Source: a virus | Direction: 5' to 3' (one strand) | Virus record (IMG/VR): IMGVR_UViG_3300013307_000004 | Coordinates: 1 to 64,000 of that record | DNA: 64,000 bases | Shown here: positions 8,650 through 17,561 of the stretch, one piece after another | Layout of the letters: each line of letters begins with the position of its first letter | Position numbering within the stretch: position 1 is the first letter of the stretch | The notes under the pieces: generated by a model | The model's database searches: none | Told to the model about the DNA's origin: nothing | The model's input: only the letters and a program-made list of their open reading frames with translations | Translations under genes and position numbers: made by a program

Positions 8650-9849
8650 TTACACCACCGTCAGAATAATGTTCGGCACGATACCTTGTGCAGTTTCCCA
8701 GAAATTAAGAACGATGTCAGTTGTACCTACTGGAGAAGGAGCTATTCCAGTGGTCATAACTGTTACCTTATAATCAGGCGACAGAAGACTCTTGTTAACT
8801 GACATTGCTACTGCCATGAGGGCATTAAAGATAACTGCTTCACCGATCTTAAGCCCATTTAGATAGGCTGCAAGGGCATTTACTATGTCATCCTGCATAG
8901 CAGAATTGAAGGCAGAAGTTATACCATGAACTGAAAGACTGATGTAGATTGGAACGTAAGAAGGCCTAATGAAACTGATCGGAGTAATGTTTCCAGAATT
9001 TGGATCAGTAACGTTAACCGTTGTCATAGCAGTAGCAGTAGCTGCGTCTGTATTACAGCCAATTCCCTTGTTATTGTAAATAGAAGTGGCTACGGCTAGA
9101 TCAGTTCCACCCTCAACTACACACGTTATTGAGTGCCCTGTATTTCCGAAAGGGTCAGTGACGTTCGTCTGATTCTCAATCACATTGATACGTGTAACTC
9201 CAGGAGTAGCAAGAAGATCTGCGATCGTCCCAGCCAGTCTTGTAAGTGAAGGAAGAGCTACAGATATGCCTTGTCTTGCTCTTAATTGAGAATCAGCTTC
9301 AGGTATGTCTCCAGGAATAGCAGCAGAAGGATTTGTAACTCCTGTCCAGCCAGCAGTGAACCCACCCACAGGAAATTTAATAGTGTTTGGATCGGCACTA
9401 ATGGCTCCACTTTGTTGTGCGGTCCCAATAGCTCCAACAGTCCCGCCCGGTCCGATTGTAACGGTGGCTGGCAAAATCCACAGAACACCGTTAATGTCCG
9501 CAACAACCGCATTATTGATGGGAGTTCCAGGAGCACCAGACAAAACTAAGATAGCCGTTGAGAAAGTAGGAACTTTTCTTGCTATTCCATTCAGTTTGAT
9601 GATACTATCAAGACCTGAGCCGATGGCAGTCAGTGGAGATCTCTGATTATACTCAAGCTGACACAAACTCATGTTATCATTGAGTTTAAGAGTTAGCGCA
9701 GTTATCCACTGATAGTCGGCTGAGTCATTTCCAAGATAGGTAGTAGCTCCATAACAGGCACGATAAGCATCAATCAGAACCTGCTGCATGTCATCAAACG
9801 TAGGAATCGACAAACCAGCAGATGTCACCTTTGGTGCAAAGTATGTCAT
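8650..9849 (-). CDS. Baseplate wedge protein, J/gp47 family
   Basis: 399 aa. The gpJ-like features are an N-terminal helix that begins YFAPKVTSAGLSIPTFDD, LTAIGSGLDSIIKLNGIAR (about 74-92), and the Gly/Pro-rich beta region GTPINNAVVAD. A second half carries NVTDPNSG and a wedge-like fold. Known role: wedge component that contracts with the sheath. It lies directly before gpI-like and after gp25-like genes, the standard order. Confidence 0.9.
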   Translation of the reverse strand: MTYFAPKVTSAGLSIPTFDDMQQVLIDAYRACYGATTYLGNDSADYQWITALTLKLNDNMSLCQLEYNQRSPLTAIGSGLDSIIKLNGIARKVPTFSTAILVLSGAPGTPINNAVVADINGVLWILPATVTIGPGGTVGAIGTAQQSGAISADPNTIKFPVGGFTAGWTGVTNPSAAIPGDIPEADSQLRARQGISVALPSLTRLAGTIADLLATPGVTRINVIENQTNVTDPFGNTGHSITCVVEGGTDLAVATSIYNNKGIGCNTDAATATAMTTVNVTDPNSGNITPISFIRPSYVPIYISLSVHGITSAFNSAMQDDIVNALAAYLNGLKIGEAVIFNALMAVAMSVNKSLLSPDYKVTVMTTGIAPSPVGTTDIVLNFWETAQGIVPNIILTVV

Positions 9850-9857
9850 GGATTCCT

Positions 9858-10256
9858 CTAATTAGAAACGGTAAGTGAAGCTGACGAACCAGGAGAACTC
9901 ACAATAAAAACTGTTCCAAACGGAGTTTCAGCCTGAGCAGAAAACTTAAACTGTCTACTTTCATAGCTAGCCTTAACGTTACTTACTAGCGTAACGAACG
10001 GAGACAGTTTAATTCTTTGAGAAATTAAGTTAACTACTACTTTCAGATTTGTCACAGATCCTGAAGAACCTAGGATATTCTGAAATAGTGGTAATCCATC
10101 TAACAGATCTAAAAACCATTCACCCTCAAATAGCTTAAGTCTGGTTCCGATTATCTGAGTAACGGCTTGAAGATCAGAGATGAAACTATCCTGACCATTT
10201 CCTTGTAAGGGTTCTCCAGTGTCAGGGTCCAATGCGCGAACTGTAATAGTAGCCAT
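9858..10256 (-). CDS. gp25/gpW-like baseplate wedge protein
   Basis: 132 aa. A lysozyme-like inactive baseplate fold of the gp25 family is suggested by DLQAVTQIIGTRLKLFEGEWFLDLLDGLP (the family's Arg and the EWF segment) and by length. It sits between the spike and gpJ genes as in Mu-like tails. The ATG overlaps the spike gene stop by one base. Confidence 0.85.
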   Translation of the reverse strand: MATITVRALDPDTGEPLQGNGQDSFISDLQAVTQIIGTRLKLFEGEWFLDLLDGLPLFQNILGSSGSVTNLKVVVNLISQRIKLSPFVTLVSNVKASYESRQFKFSAQAETPFGTVFIVSSPGSSASLTVSN

Positions 10257-10966
10257 TACGGTGTCACCGGTCCTGAGTCACTACCACCGGTAGCAACTCC
10301 TGTGTGAGTATGAGTAAGAAAGACTTTTCCATCTATAGTGGTATCCACATCGTCACTAGCAATGATAACTTTCTTTCCCTGGATCTTTATATCTCCTGTG
10401 GCTGAAAGATCAATTTCAGGAGCTGTGATAGAAATCTTAGTAGGACTGAGACTAACCACCACAGATAGATCATCTGACCTAAGCTGCACAGAGTCAGGAG
10501 AATAGTTTGGAATATTATTCGGCTGAGACCAAGGACCAAATAAGGCGAAAGCATCAGAAAGATCATGTCTCCGTTTATCTGCTTGAGGATTAACTCCTCC
10601 ATTTTGCCACCACCCGTCTATACACATGTCAGCAAAAATTAGAAGACATTCAGTTCCTTCTACTATGGGAAAAGTAAGAGACCACCCAGGAACTCTCATC
10701 ATAATAATAGGAACATCTTCTAATTGATCGATAGACTCATTGACTGGAATATTTTGAGTTACACCAGGATTAGGAGTCGCCGTAGTAACTGGAGGTGGCT
10801 TTAGGACAATTTCCTGAAGAGCTATCTGAGCTACAATGGTCTGCTTGTCAGGATCAAAAGAGACTACGTACGCAGGTATAGCTGTGCGCATCATACAGGC
10901 CCACTGCCATAAAGCTCCCTCTATGGACTCTGTACTTAAACCTAGTCTCTCTTGAATTGAAATCAT
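10256..10966 (-). CDS. Membrane-puncturing spike, Gp138-like
   Basis: 236 aa from the ATG at 10966, preceded by AGGAAA; an upstream in-frame ATG at 11059 lies inside the hub gene and is unlikely. An OB-fold domain (AYVVSFDPDKQTIVAQIAL ...) is followed by FPIVEGTECLLIFAD, then a repetitive beta-helix (SVVVSLSPTKISITAPEIDLS). The end HTHTGVATGGSDSGPVTP is the histidine-rich tip typical of Gp138-family needles, which bind iron. It pierces the outer membrane during contraction. Confidence 0.85.
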   Translation of the reverse strand: MISIQERLGLSTESIEGALWQWACMMRTAIPAYVVSFDPDKQTIVAQIALQEIVLKPPPVTTATPNPGVTQNIPVNESIDQLEDVPIIMMRVPGWSLTFPIVEGTECLLIFADMCIDGWWQNGGVNPQADKRRHDLSDAFALFGPWSQPNNIPNYSPDSVQLRSDDLSVVVSLSPTKISITAPEIDLSATGDIKIQGKKVIIASDDVDTTIDGKVFLTHTHTGVATGGSDSGPVTP

Positions 10967-10968
10967 AG

Positions 10969-12078
10969 TTAGTTTCCTGTTGCATCTGCCTGACCGCTCT
11001 GACCGAGCAATTGAATTGCAGTTAGAATCTGAGCTGCTCCAGTAATTTCTGTGTACCATTCATTTCCACGCGTGTCTCCTCTGATGCAGACACCGATCAC
11101 TACATATTGATCTACAAGTGGAAGAGGAGGAAATGAACCTTTAGAAAGAGGATATCCAATTGGAGCTTGACGGATATACTGAATAGCAAGTCCAACTTTC
11201 ACTAAGGGAGCTACCACTTGCACTAGCGGGTCTATCAAAATTCTGAAGTCAACACCTAGTTGTGTTTGTCTGGGATGCCCTACTAAAGTGAAAGAAACTT
11301 TACTAGCTGTTTGAGGTGGCGGACCTAATGGAATCACTGGAGCATAAGTACCTACTAATGGACCGGTAGGAGTTTGTAGAGTATCTATATTCCAGTGAGT
11401 AGCATCAAACCATGAAAGACAATTAGCTTGATCTGCTAGTTTGTTCAGGTAGTGATGTGGGTTTCCAAAATAAGTTTTCGCTCTTGGTAGGTTACCTGAT
11501 CCTCGTTGGGGTTTAGCTGCAGCAAGAGCAGATTGGACTTGAGACTGTCTGATTCCAATTTTGTTAACGGCATTTTCTGCAATGAACTGAGCTTGGCTAA
11601 ACTGAGTGGACCTAGCTGGGAGTGTGGCATTGAGAAAATTCTGAGTCGTTAAGGCTCGGTTTAACAGACAGTGAATAATCAGTCTCTGATCTACAATATC
11701 TGGTCTATCTTGAATAGTGTAGAAAATGGGACCATTCCAAATAACAGGAGGAATTGATGGAGGAGGATAGTCGAATTGGTAACCTGCTGCCAGAGTAACC
11801 ATATCTCCTTCCTGAATGATAGCCTGGTAAAGATTTATTCCCTTTGAAGGTCCTGAGCTGATAGGTCCATTAGCATTCCAAATAGTAATCTCAGCGTGCC
11901 AAAATGCAGAAAATGCAAGTTGAGTTACTTCAAAGGTCATTCGAAGTGCTTCTGGCTCAAAGGTATCACTCGTGATAACTATAGGAGTTCCAGCACTAGG
12001 ACCTGCATTTGGAGTGATAGTCAAGGACCACGCTCTTCCAAAGAACGGAATCTTTGAAGAAGTTATCGCAGTTGACAT
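10969..12078 (-). CDS. Baseplate hub protein (gp27/gpD-like)
   Basis: 369 aa from the ATG at 12078 (GGTGAT upstream), five codons inside a longer frame. Beta-barrel sequence with LRMTFEVTQLAFSAFWHAEITIWN, then a second domain. By position between plug and spike, and by the phage protein D-like pattern (FGNPHHYLNKLADQANCLSWFD near the middle), it is the central hub. It joins the tail tube to the spike. The intergenic space upstream holds repeat element A. Confidence 0.75.
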   Translation of the reverse strand: MSTAITSSKIPFFGRAWSLTITPNAGPSAGTPIVITSDTFEPEALRMTFEVTQLAFSAFWHAEITIWNANGPISSGPSKGINLYQAIIQEGDMVTLAAGYQFDYPPPSIPPVIWNGPIFYTIQDRPDIVDQRLIIHCLLNRALTTQNFLNATLPARSTQFSQAQFIAENAVNKIGIRQSQVQSALAAAKPQRGSGNLPRAKTYFGNPHHYLNKLADQANCLSWFDATHWNIDTLQTPTGPLVGTYAPVIPLGPPPQTASKVSFTLVGHPRQTQLGVDFRILIDPLVQVVAPLVKVGLAIQYIRQAPIGYPLSKGSFPPLPLVDQYVVIGVCIRGDTRGNEWYTEITGAAQILTAIQLLGQSGQADATGN

Positions 12079-12109
12079 AATATCACCCATTTGATCATTT
12101 TGTTAATTA

Positions 12110-12196
12110 CCAGGGTCACACCAGGGAAATCCAGGGATACCAAGGGTTAACTTGTGCATATATGCAATGATAAATTAATCATCCGGCATTTGCACA
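12110..12196. repeat. Dispersed 87-bp element, copy A
   Basis: It starts with three CCAGGG units and one CCAAGGG spaced 10-11 bp, then an AT-rich half with the palindrome TGCATATATGCA and flanks TTGTGCA / ATTTGCACA. The first 30 bases are identical to copy C (54265) and the total length is the same. It fills the gap between the plug and hub genes of the late operon and is oriented against transcription. Confidence 0.85.
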
Positions 12197-12212
12197 TTTA
12201 CTATCCAGCCAC

Positions 12213-12638
12213 TTAAAATAGTGGAGTATCATCTATCCAGAGCTGAAAGTCTGTTCCTAGGTTTGTGTCATTAGGATAGTCTAACCCACCAAATCCTTCT
12301 TCTCCTCCATAAGGACCTGAACCATAGAATCCTTCACCATATCCAGTGTTACTTCCTGTCTTAGGAAATAAATTGGATACATTCACAATGTACCAGCTTC
12401 CAATTTTGAGATAAGCTTGTTGAGCTAGTATATTGGCGGCAGGATAACTTCCCGTGAGCATTGGAACTGAATCTATAAGAAGATTCCCACTAGCGTCAGA
12501 GATACTTAGTATCCAGTATCCTGCCATCTGATTATACTTCACAGCTATATTCAACTGTAAAGAAACTCCATCAACAGTAATAAGAACAGTAGCCTGTTGA
12601 TTAGGAGAGGTGGTCAGAGGAATTACTTGAAGAGCCAT
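12213..12638 (-). CDS. Baseplate plug protein, Pam3 gp18-like
   Basis: 141 aa. The pattern VIPLTTSPNQQATVLITVDG, KYNQMAGYWILSISDASGN, LAQQAYLKIGS and DYPNDTNLGTDFQLWIDDT is characteristic of the small plug/hub-associated protein of simplified contractile tails. A Gly/Tyr-rich loop (about 100-118) is inserted before the last motif. It is located between Dit-like and hub genes. Confidence 0.8.
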   Translation of the reverse strand: MALQVIPLTTSPNQQATVLITVDGVSLQLNIAVKYNQMAGYWILSISDASGNLLIDSVPMLTGSYPAANILAQQAYLKIGSWYIVNVSNLFPKTGSNTGYGEGFYGSGPYGGEEGFGGLDYPNDTNLGTDFQLWIDDTPLF

Positions 12639-12646
12639 CCTTCCTC

Positions 12647-13432
12647 CTAATTAACAGTTCTACTCCAATTGTTACTACTGACGTCTCCTGATCCTGGAAT
12701 TTGTGGGTAAGTTTTCACATTCGGGTACAGGTCAGATGGAAGAGCATTTTGCTCTAGTTGAGCAGAATTTGGTGGTCTTGACTGAATTACTCCATTTGAA
12801 GTACTGCCTGTTGTTTGAGATCTAGCACTAACAGTCTGAACTGAAGCAACGCTAGCAGATAATGTTTCTTCTAAAACTAAAGACGCTTTCAAAGCGTGTT
12901 TAGTTTTGTTATCATCAGGAGTAGTAGCATCAATGAGCAGACAGTTAACGTAAGTGTCCAGTCTGGTAGTTAATGTTATCAGAGTCTTTCCTACTTGAAA
13001 TCCCTTAATTACTTGCCAAGCAGAAATACTCTTAGTAGAGAACCCAGTCCACACACCTTGAGAGTAAGATGCCATGGCATCTGACATTCCAACTTCTAGA
13101 GTTATTCTAGATGGTTCTATGTATGCGTGGTCTGAAATATTCGCCCCGGTAAGAACAGGGTGGGAGGTTTTCCTTAGTCTTCTAGAATGAGTGATCTTGA
13201 AGACAGCATCAAAAATGTAGTCAACTTGAACAGGAGAACCTTGTCTGGGGCTAATTGTAAATGGAGGCTGGATTACACTCAAAATAGTAAGTGCTGGCTG
13301 TGAGTACTGTGGAGGAGTCCAAACTCCTCCTTCAATCTCTACTTGAGGCGCATCAGAGGATCCGAAGATAATCTGTTCTGACGTAAAAGCCGCCAAGGAA
13401 AGAGCCGAAGGGAGAAAAATTCCGCTTGACAT
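12647..13432 (-). CDS. Dit-like baseplate/tail protein
   Basis: 261 aa. The first ~180 residues resemble the Dit-like N-terminal domain (VDYIFDAVFKITHSRRLRKTSHPVLTG, then DHAYIEPSRITLEVGMSDAM). The last ~70 are Ser/Asn/Pro-rich linker. It follows the tape measure gene by one overlapping base. It would form the tube-to-hub adaptor. Confidence 0.8.
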   Translation of the reverse strand: MSSGIFLPSALSLAAFTSEQIIFGSSDAPQVEIEGGVWTPPQYSQPALTILSVIQPPFTISPRQGSPVQVDYIFDAVFKITHSRRLRKTSHPVLTGANISDHAYIEPSRITLEVGMSDAMASYSQGVWTGFSTKSISAWQVIKGFQVGKTLITLTTRLDTYVNCLLIDATTPDDNKTKHALKASLVLEETLSASVASVQTVSARSQTTGSTSNGVIQSRPPNSAQLEQNALPSDLYPNVKTYPQIPGSGDVSSNNWSRTVN

Positions 13433-15066
13433 TAATGAAACGCTCCTCCAGCTGTTTGGGCCATAGTTCTCTGATCTCGGATTCTTAGAGCATCTCTGAG
13501 ACCGGAGGAAATAACCTGAGTCGCTTGTTCTGGCGTGCTATTCGGAGGAACTACTATTTGACCTATGTGAACGTTTACGTCACCTGAGGACAGTTTGTTT
13601 TCCCAAGTCTGCATGCCGGCAGCGTAGTTTCTGTAGGTATCTTCGTAGTATCCACCCTTTTTAAGAGCTTCAGCAAAATGTTCGATATCTTTTGCTTCAG
13701 TTATTCCTTGAGATTTGTATCTCTTACTAGTGATAATTTTGGCATAGTCAGAAGCAAAATCTTCTAGACTCGAATACTCACGATAAGTCTTATCCGAGTT
13801 TTCGATTCCAGCTGCATTATTCTTAGATTTGAAAACAGAGCTAGTAAATCCACCTGTTTCATGAGCCCACTGGTCCAATATAAGATTAGAAGGAATTCCA
13901 GTCTGTTTTGAGACCATTTCAGCCAGAGATCTCATGTCAGTAACTCCCTGACCGCCATAACCCATAGGAACCCTACTAAAGACTTCTGGTCTAACTGGAG
14001 TATGACTCAAATTGTAGCTGTTGATGGCTTTAAAGTCCGGATTGTTTACCTGTTGATCTTTCTGAAAGGTAAACATATCCCTAACATCAGCGGCTGCTTT
14101 AACAGATTCGTCAGCTGCTCTGTTGATATACTTCTTAGCCTCATCCAGACTACCATGAGTGTAAGCGGCTTTAACTGCTTCATAAGCCGCAAAGGCAGAG
14201 TTAGCTATAGCCATGAAAGAATGACCGCCAACTTTACCAAGTAGATCAAAAGTTAGGATCATTTTCGTGACGTCGTTGATGAGATCATCGAAAGTCTTCA
14301 GGAGGCTTTTGGCGCTCACGTCTTGAGTTTGAATGGAATCATCACCATCTAGAACGCCAAATAGATACTGAAAGTCTCCTGCTGCTGTTTTCACCATACT
14401 TCCGATGTCTGACATTACTACTTTGACATCGTCCCAAACTGGAACGAAATCAGTAGAAATCTCATCAGAAATAGCAGGGAGATTTGAAGTGAACCAATCA
14501 TTCAGATCTTGAAGTTTCTTGAGTTGATCATCAGAACTCAGACCGGCTTTTTCGAAGAGTTTAGAAATTGTACCACCAAGTAAGAATTCGAATTCAGTGG
14601 TGAATCTCTTTACTTCCATCCGATAATCTCGGATTTTCTTCATGTTCTCATCAAACGAGCCACCCATGGCTCTGCCGAGTTTAATGTTCTGCTCATAGAG
14701 ATATTGAAATCTCTTATTGAGTTCTGGATCATAAGCAACCTCATCAATCGTAGCCCCGAGCTCATCCAATGAAACCTGCATGGCTCGAGCAGATTCCTTA
14801 GTCATCAGCATTCTGAGGCCAAGAAGTCTGTAAGACTGATCGGTCATTGCTGTTTTATCCGCAAGTCCTATGAGACCCAGTCCAATTGCGGATAAAGCGC
14901 CTACCGCTACCGCCTCTAATTTAAAGAAGCCAGTAGCTGATTGAAGAGTGAAATTCTCCGTAAGTTTTTGGGTGTCCTTAAGTACAAACCCAAGTTTGTG
15001 AAAAGAGGCCGTGTCAGGCAAAGCTCCTACTCTTATAAAGTAGGATTCTAAAATATTTTCTGCCAT
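13432..15066 (-). CDS. Short tape measure protein with C-terminal glucosaminidase-like domain
   Basis: 544 aa. A hydrophobic segment (about 48-68) and long helices form the tape measure. Residues about 377-490 are a lysozyme/GH73-like domain (SLAEMVSKQTGIPSNLILDQ, then AHETGGF with Glu403 as the likely catalytic acid, NNAAGI, and YYEDTYRNYAAGM). Its C-terminal tail ends in HIGQIVVPPNSTPEQA. The short length predicts a short contractile tail. The muramidase domain probably degrades peptidoglycan at entry. Confidence 0.85.
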   Translation of the reverse strand: MAENILESYFIRVGALPDTASFHKLGFVLKDTQKLTENFTLQSATGFFKLEAVAVGALSAIGLGLIGLADKTAMTDQSYRLLGLRMLMTKESARAMQVSLDELGATIDEVAYDPELNKRFQYLYEQNIKLGRAMGGSFDENMKKIRDYRMEVKRFTTEFEFLLGGTISKLFEKAGLSSDDQLKKLQDLNDWFTSNLPAISDEISTDFVPVWDDVKVVMSDIGSMVKTAAGDFQYLFGVLDGDDSIQTQDVSAKSLLKTFDDLINDVTKMILTFDLLGKVGGHSFMAIANSAFAAYEAVKAAYTHGSLDEAKKYINRAADESVKAAADVRDMFTFQKDQQVNNPDFKAINSYNLSHTPVRPEVFSRVPMGYGGQGVTDMRSLAEMVSKQTGIPSNLILDQWAHETGGFTSSVFKSKNNAAGIENSDKTYREYSSLEDFASDYAKIITSKRYKSQGITEAKDIEHFAEALKKGGYYEDTYRNYAAGMQTWENKLSSGDVNVHIGQIVVPPNSTPEQATQVISSGLRDALRIRDQRTMAQTAGGAFH

Positions 15067-15266
15067 TAGCCTTTTTCCTGCGACCTTCTCCAGGCTCTGG
15101 CCCGGTTCTCATTCTCTAGTCGAACGTCTAGAAGCTCCACAGCATCGAACAGATCATCAATGGTATATGTTCCATCGAATGTTTCATGGAGTCTCCATAG
15201 CCCGTCTTGGACCGGTCTCATTAGAAACGGGTCCAAGCTGGGATATTCTGTCGGTTCCCAGTTCAC
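15066..15266 (-). CDS. Small tail protein (DUF6889-like), between chaperone and tape measure
   Basis: 66 aa, GTG start overlapping the chaperone stop. Pattern FLMRPVQDGLWRLHETFDGTYTIDDLFDAVELLDVRLENENRAR. I recall this as a DUF6889-type small phage protein, found in the second tail-chaperone position. No slippery heptamer is visible at the junction, so it seems to be translated by coupling rather than frameshift. Confidence 0.65.
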   Translation of the reverse strand: MNWEPTEYPSLDPFLMRPVQDGLWRLHETFDGTYTIDDLFDAVELLDVRLENENRARAWRRSQEKG

Positions 15267-15640
15267 TTCTGAGTGTTCGGTGAATTCGACTCTGGGCCGA
15301 CTAGAAAAGGGGAAAGACTGAATGCCAACGACTCAGTTGTGAGAGAAAGAAGTTCATTTGCTTCTAAAGGCATGGTAACTGTTCCCGAAGGCCCTAGTAC
15401 AGCCGTCGGAAATGTGTTTCCTTCCTTAGTATCCAAGAAGTAAACTCTCTTCAAAGCCTCAGTTTCTATCATCGTGTATTCTTCTCTGGTAAGCTTACCT
15501 AGAGCGCTAAGAATATTTCCTCCCTCAGACCTGCTTCCCATAGTTGTAAACAACCAGCAGGCTGTGCGGGGATCCATTTTCTTTACCTCGAACGTTCTTT
15601 CCCCTACAGTTACTGTTCTTGAAGTTTGCCGATTTTCCAC
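15263..15640 (-). CDS. Tail assembly chaperone
   Basis: 125 aa. An N-terminal beta segment (RTVTVGERTFEVKKMDPRTA) leads into a helical domain CWLFTTMGSR...LGKLTREEYTMIETEALKRVY, seen in phage tail assembly chaperones that hold the tape measure. It is located between the tube and tape measure genes, the expected place. Confidence 0.75.
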   Translation of the reverse strand: MENRQTSRTVTVGERTFEVKKMDPRTACWLFTTMGSRSEGGNILSALGKLTREEYTMIETEALKRVYFLDTKEGNTFPTAVLGPSGTVTMPLEANELLSLTTESLAFSLSPFLVGPESNSPNTQK

Positions 15641-15650
15641 TTCAATCTCC

Positions 15651-16091
15651 TTACATAGTCACTACATTTGCAGCCATAAGCTTCCAAGTACAGAAACCAC
15701 CTGAAGGACCGTATGGCTTATCTGGAATTTTAGTTGGAGAAACTCCTGTGAGAATGTGAATTGCCCCACTAAGAAGATCAACAACTTTAACTGCTGCCGC
15801 TGCGAACTGTTGAGCATTCTGATTTTCACTCAGAGTAAACTTGGTATTAGCCCAGTTTACTAAGAACTGATGCAGAGTGCTATTTTGCTGAGTCTCAAGC
15901 GTGAAGGAACCGTTGCTCCCAGAAACATAGCTGACCATGACGGTGCCATCTGCAGCAACATCATGAACAGTACGATCAACTGTGTAGTCAATCGTAATGT
16001 TTTTCACACCTTGCTGACCCTCAAATGCGAACGCTCCAGTATCAGGATCTGTGAACGCTCCCACAATACTTTTAAAGGCATAGGTTGTCAT
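15651..16091 (-). CDS. Tail tube protein (DUF3277-like)
   Basis: 146 aa. It begins TTYAFKSIVGAFTDPDTGAF and continues with DYTVDRTVHDVAADGTVMVSYVSGSNGSFTLETQQNS, the tube-protein pattern in which a beta sandwich presents an assembly loop. It follows the sheath gene and precedes the chaperone, so it is the major tail tube subunit. Confidence 0.85.
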   Translation of the reverse strand: MTTYAFKSIVGAFTDPDTGAFAFEGQQGVKNITIDYTVDRTVHDVAADGTVMVSYVSGSNGSFTLETQQNSTLHQFLVNWANTKFTLSENQNAQQFAAAAVKVVDLLSGAIHILTGVSPTKIPDKPYGPSGGFCTWKLMAANVVTM

Positions 16092-16103
16092 CTATATTCC
16101 TTT

Positions 16104-17531
16104 CTATGCTTGAACCAAAACTTGGATCGTAACAAAATGAACAGCCCCTGCCTCAATTAGTGCTACGTAGATTGGAGGAGCTTTACGAGCCTGAATATCC
16201 GATTGGCTCAAACTGCTGTATTTAGGAGTAAGAACCAAATACCCGAGTGGTAGAGCCTGTCCAGCAACTAGTTTGTTATTTCCACCAACATCGATTGTCT
16301 GACCTTGCCAAACCCCAGGAGCAATGAAACCAGTGTCTGCAGACTTAGCCAGAGCTCTTTCAACTTCCTGAACTAGAATCTGCTGACCAGCATCAGTCTG
16401 AGGTACTTTAGGCAAAGTAGTCAGTTTGTTCATCACGTTGAATTGAATATTAGCAGCTAGAACATCCAACCCAAGCATCTGATCAAAGAAGACCAGATCT
16501 GCCATCATGGTACCTTGCTCAAGAATGCTAAACTTGTTAGCATAATTGAGATACAGATTACCATTAGGACCTTCACCGCGAGTAACACCCTCGATTTTAT
16601 CTACTTGAGTTGTAGTGAGTGGCTCAACATAGACATTCACCAGGGGAAGCCCGGCATTGAACTTCATGGTGAAGGAAGAATTTGATAGCTGAGTATTTGA
16701 ACCCATCGCTCTGCCCATAACAGCAGCAGCGAAATAAGGCTGGTTAGGATAAGTTCCACCCTGAGTTGTTGCGTACTGCATCCATGTTCTACTGGAATTA
16801 GCGGCAAAAATAGTCAGAAGAACGTTTCCAGCTGTTCCAGTTGGAACATCTGAATCTGCAGTAACCCCAAAGTACAGAGTGCCTACTTGAGTCTGAGTCC
16901 ATGCTGCAATTGCAATATGATCTGCCTTAGCCGCACCGCATACCATTCCGGGGTACCACTCAGCATTCTGCGCTCGGCAGTATTCAAAAGCTTGAAGGCA
17001 GCTCTCACCGATAGCAGTGATATCGACAGTAAGACCCGAACCAGTTGAAGGACTGACAGCAGTAGTAGTTTCGCCAGAAGAGACTGCATACCCTGTTCCC
17101 TGGGATCCAAAGAGAATACCGATAGAGGAAGGAACTCCAGCAGTAGCCGCTAGGATTACTCCGACACCGCCAGTGCCGCCAGAGATATTGAAATGATCTC
17201 CAACAGCCCATCCGGTACCGGCTACGTTAATAGCAATAGCAGAAATAGCTGTCAGATCTTGTCTTCCGATCAAAACAGCTGCGGGTGGCTCAGGTTGGCT
17301 GAAATAGAGACCAGCTGCGATATAAGCAGGATCTGTTGGTGAGAATCCATCTGTTAACATTGCGGTGGAATAGGTTGCTTGAAGGTACTTTCTAGTTCTT
17401 TCAGAAGAAGGAATTACAGCTTCTGAACCGACAATCAAACCCATATTAAAGGTTGGTGCGGCTACTTGAGGTGAATTGGTCACCACAGTTACGTCCGCGA
17501 TTATGCTAAGAGGTAACGGATTAGATGACAT
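16104..17531 (-). CDS. Tail sheath-like protein, DUF3383 family
   Basis: 475 aa. DUF3383 pattern: an N-terminal VTVVTNSPQVAAPTFNMGLIVG, a FEYCRAQNAEWYPGMVCG segment, and a C-terminal region with GYLVLTPKYSSLSQSDIQARKAPPIYVALIEAGAVHF. A glycine-rich inserted domain (about 100-175, GTGWAVGD ... GTGYAV) is likely surface exposed. DUF3383 proteins form the contractile sheath in Acinetobacter-type and cyanophage-type myoviruses, so this is the main evidence for contraction. Confidence 0.85.
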   Translation of the reverse strand: MSSNPLPLSIIADVTVVTNSPQVAAPTFNMGLIVGSEAVIPSSERTRKYLQATYSTAMLTDGFSPTDPAYIAAGLYFSQPEPPAAVLIGRQDLTAISAIAINVAGTGWAVGDHFNISGGTGGVGVILAATAGVPSSIGILFGSQGTGYAVSSGETTTAVSPSTGSGLTVDITAIGESCLQAFEYCRAQNAEWYPGMVCGAAKADHIAIAAWTQTQVGTLYFGVTADSDVPTGTAGNVLLTIFAANSSRTWMQYATTQGGTYPNQPYFAAAVMGRAMGSNTQLSNSSFTMKFNAGLPLVNVYVEPLTTTQVDKIEGVTRGEGPNGNLYLNYANKFSILEQGTMMADLVFFDQMLGLDVLAANIQFNVMNKLTTLPKVPQTDAGQQILVQEVERALAKSADTGFIAPGVWQGQTIDVGGNNKLVAGQALPLGYLVLTPKYSSLSQSDIQARKAPPIYVALIEAGAVHFVTIQVLVQA

Positions 17532-17561
17532 ATTTCAGTGACTCCTTACGTCGTAACTGTG

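Noticed and set aside
15263-15266. Programmed frameshift between the tail chaperone genes
   Set aside because: The genes overlap as GTGA and there is no slippery heptamer; simple coupling explains it.
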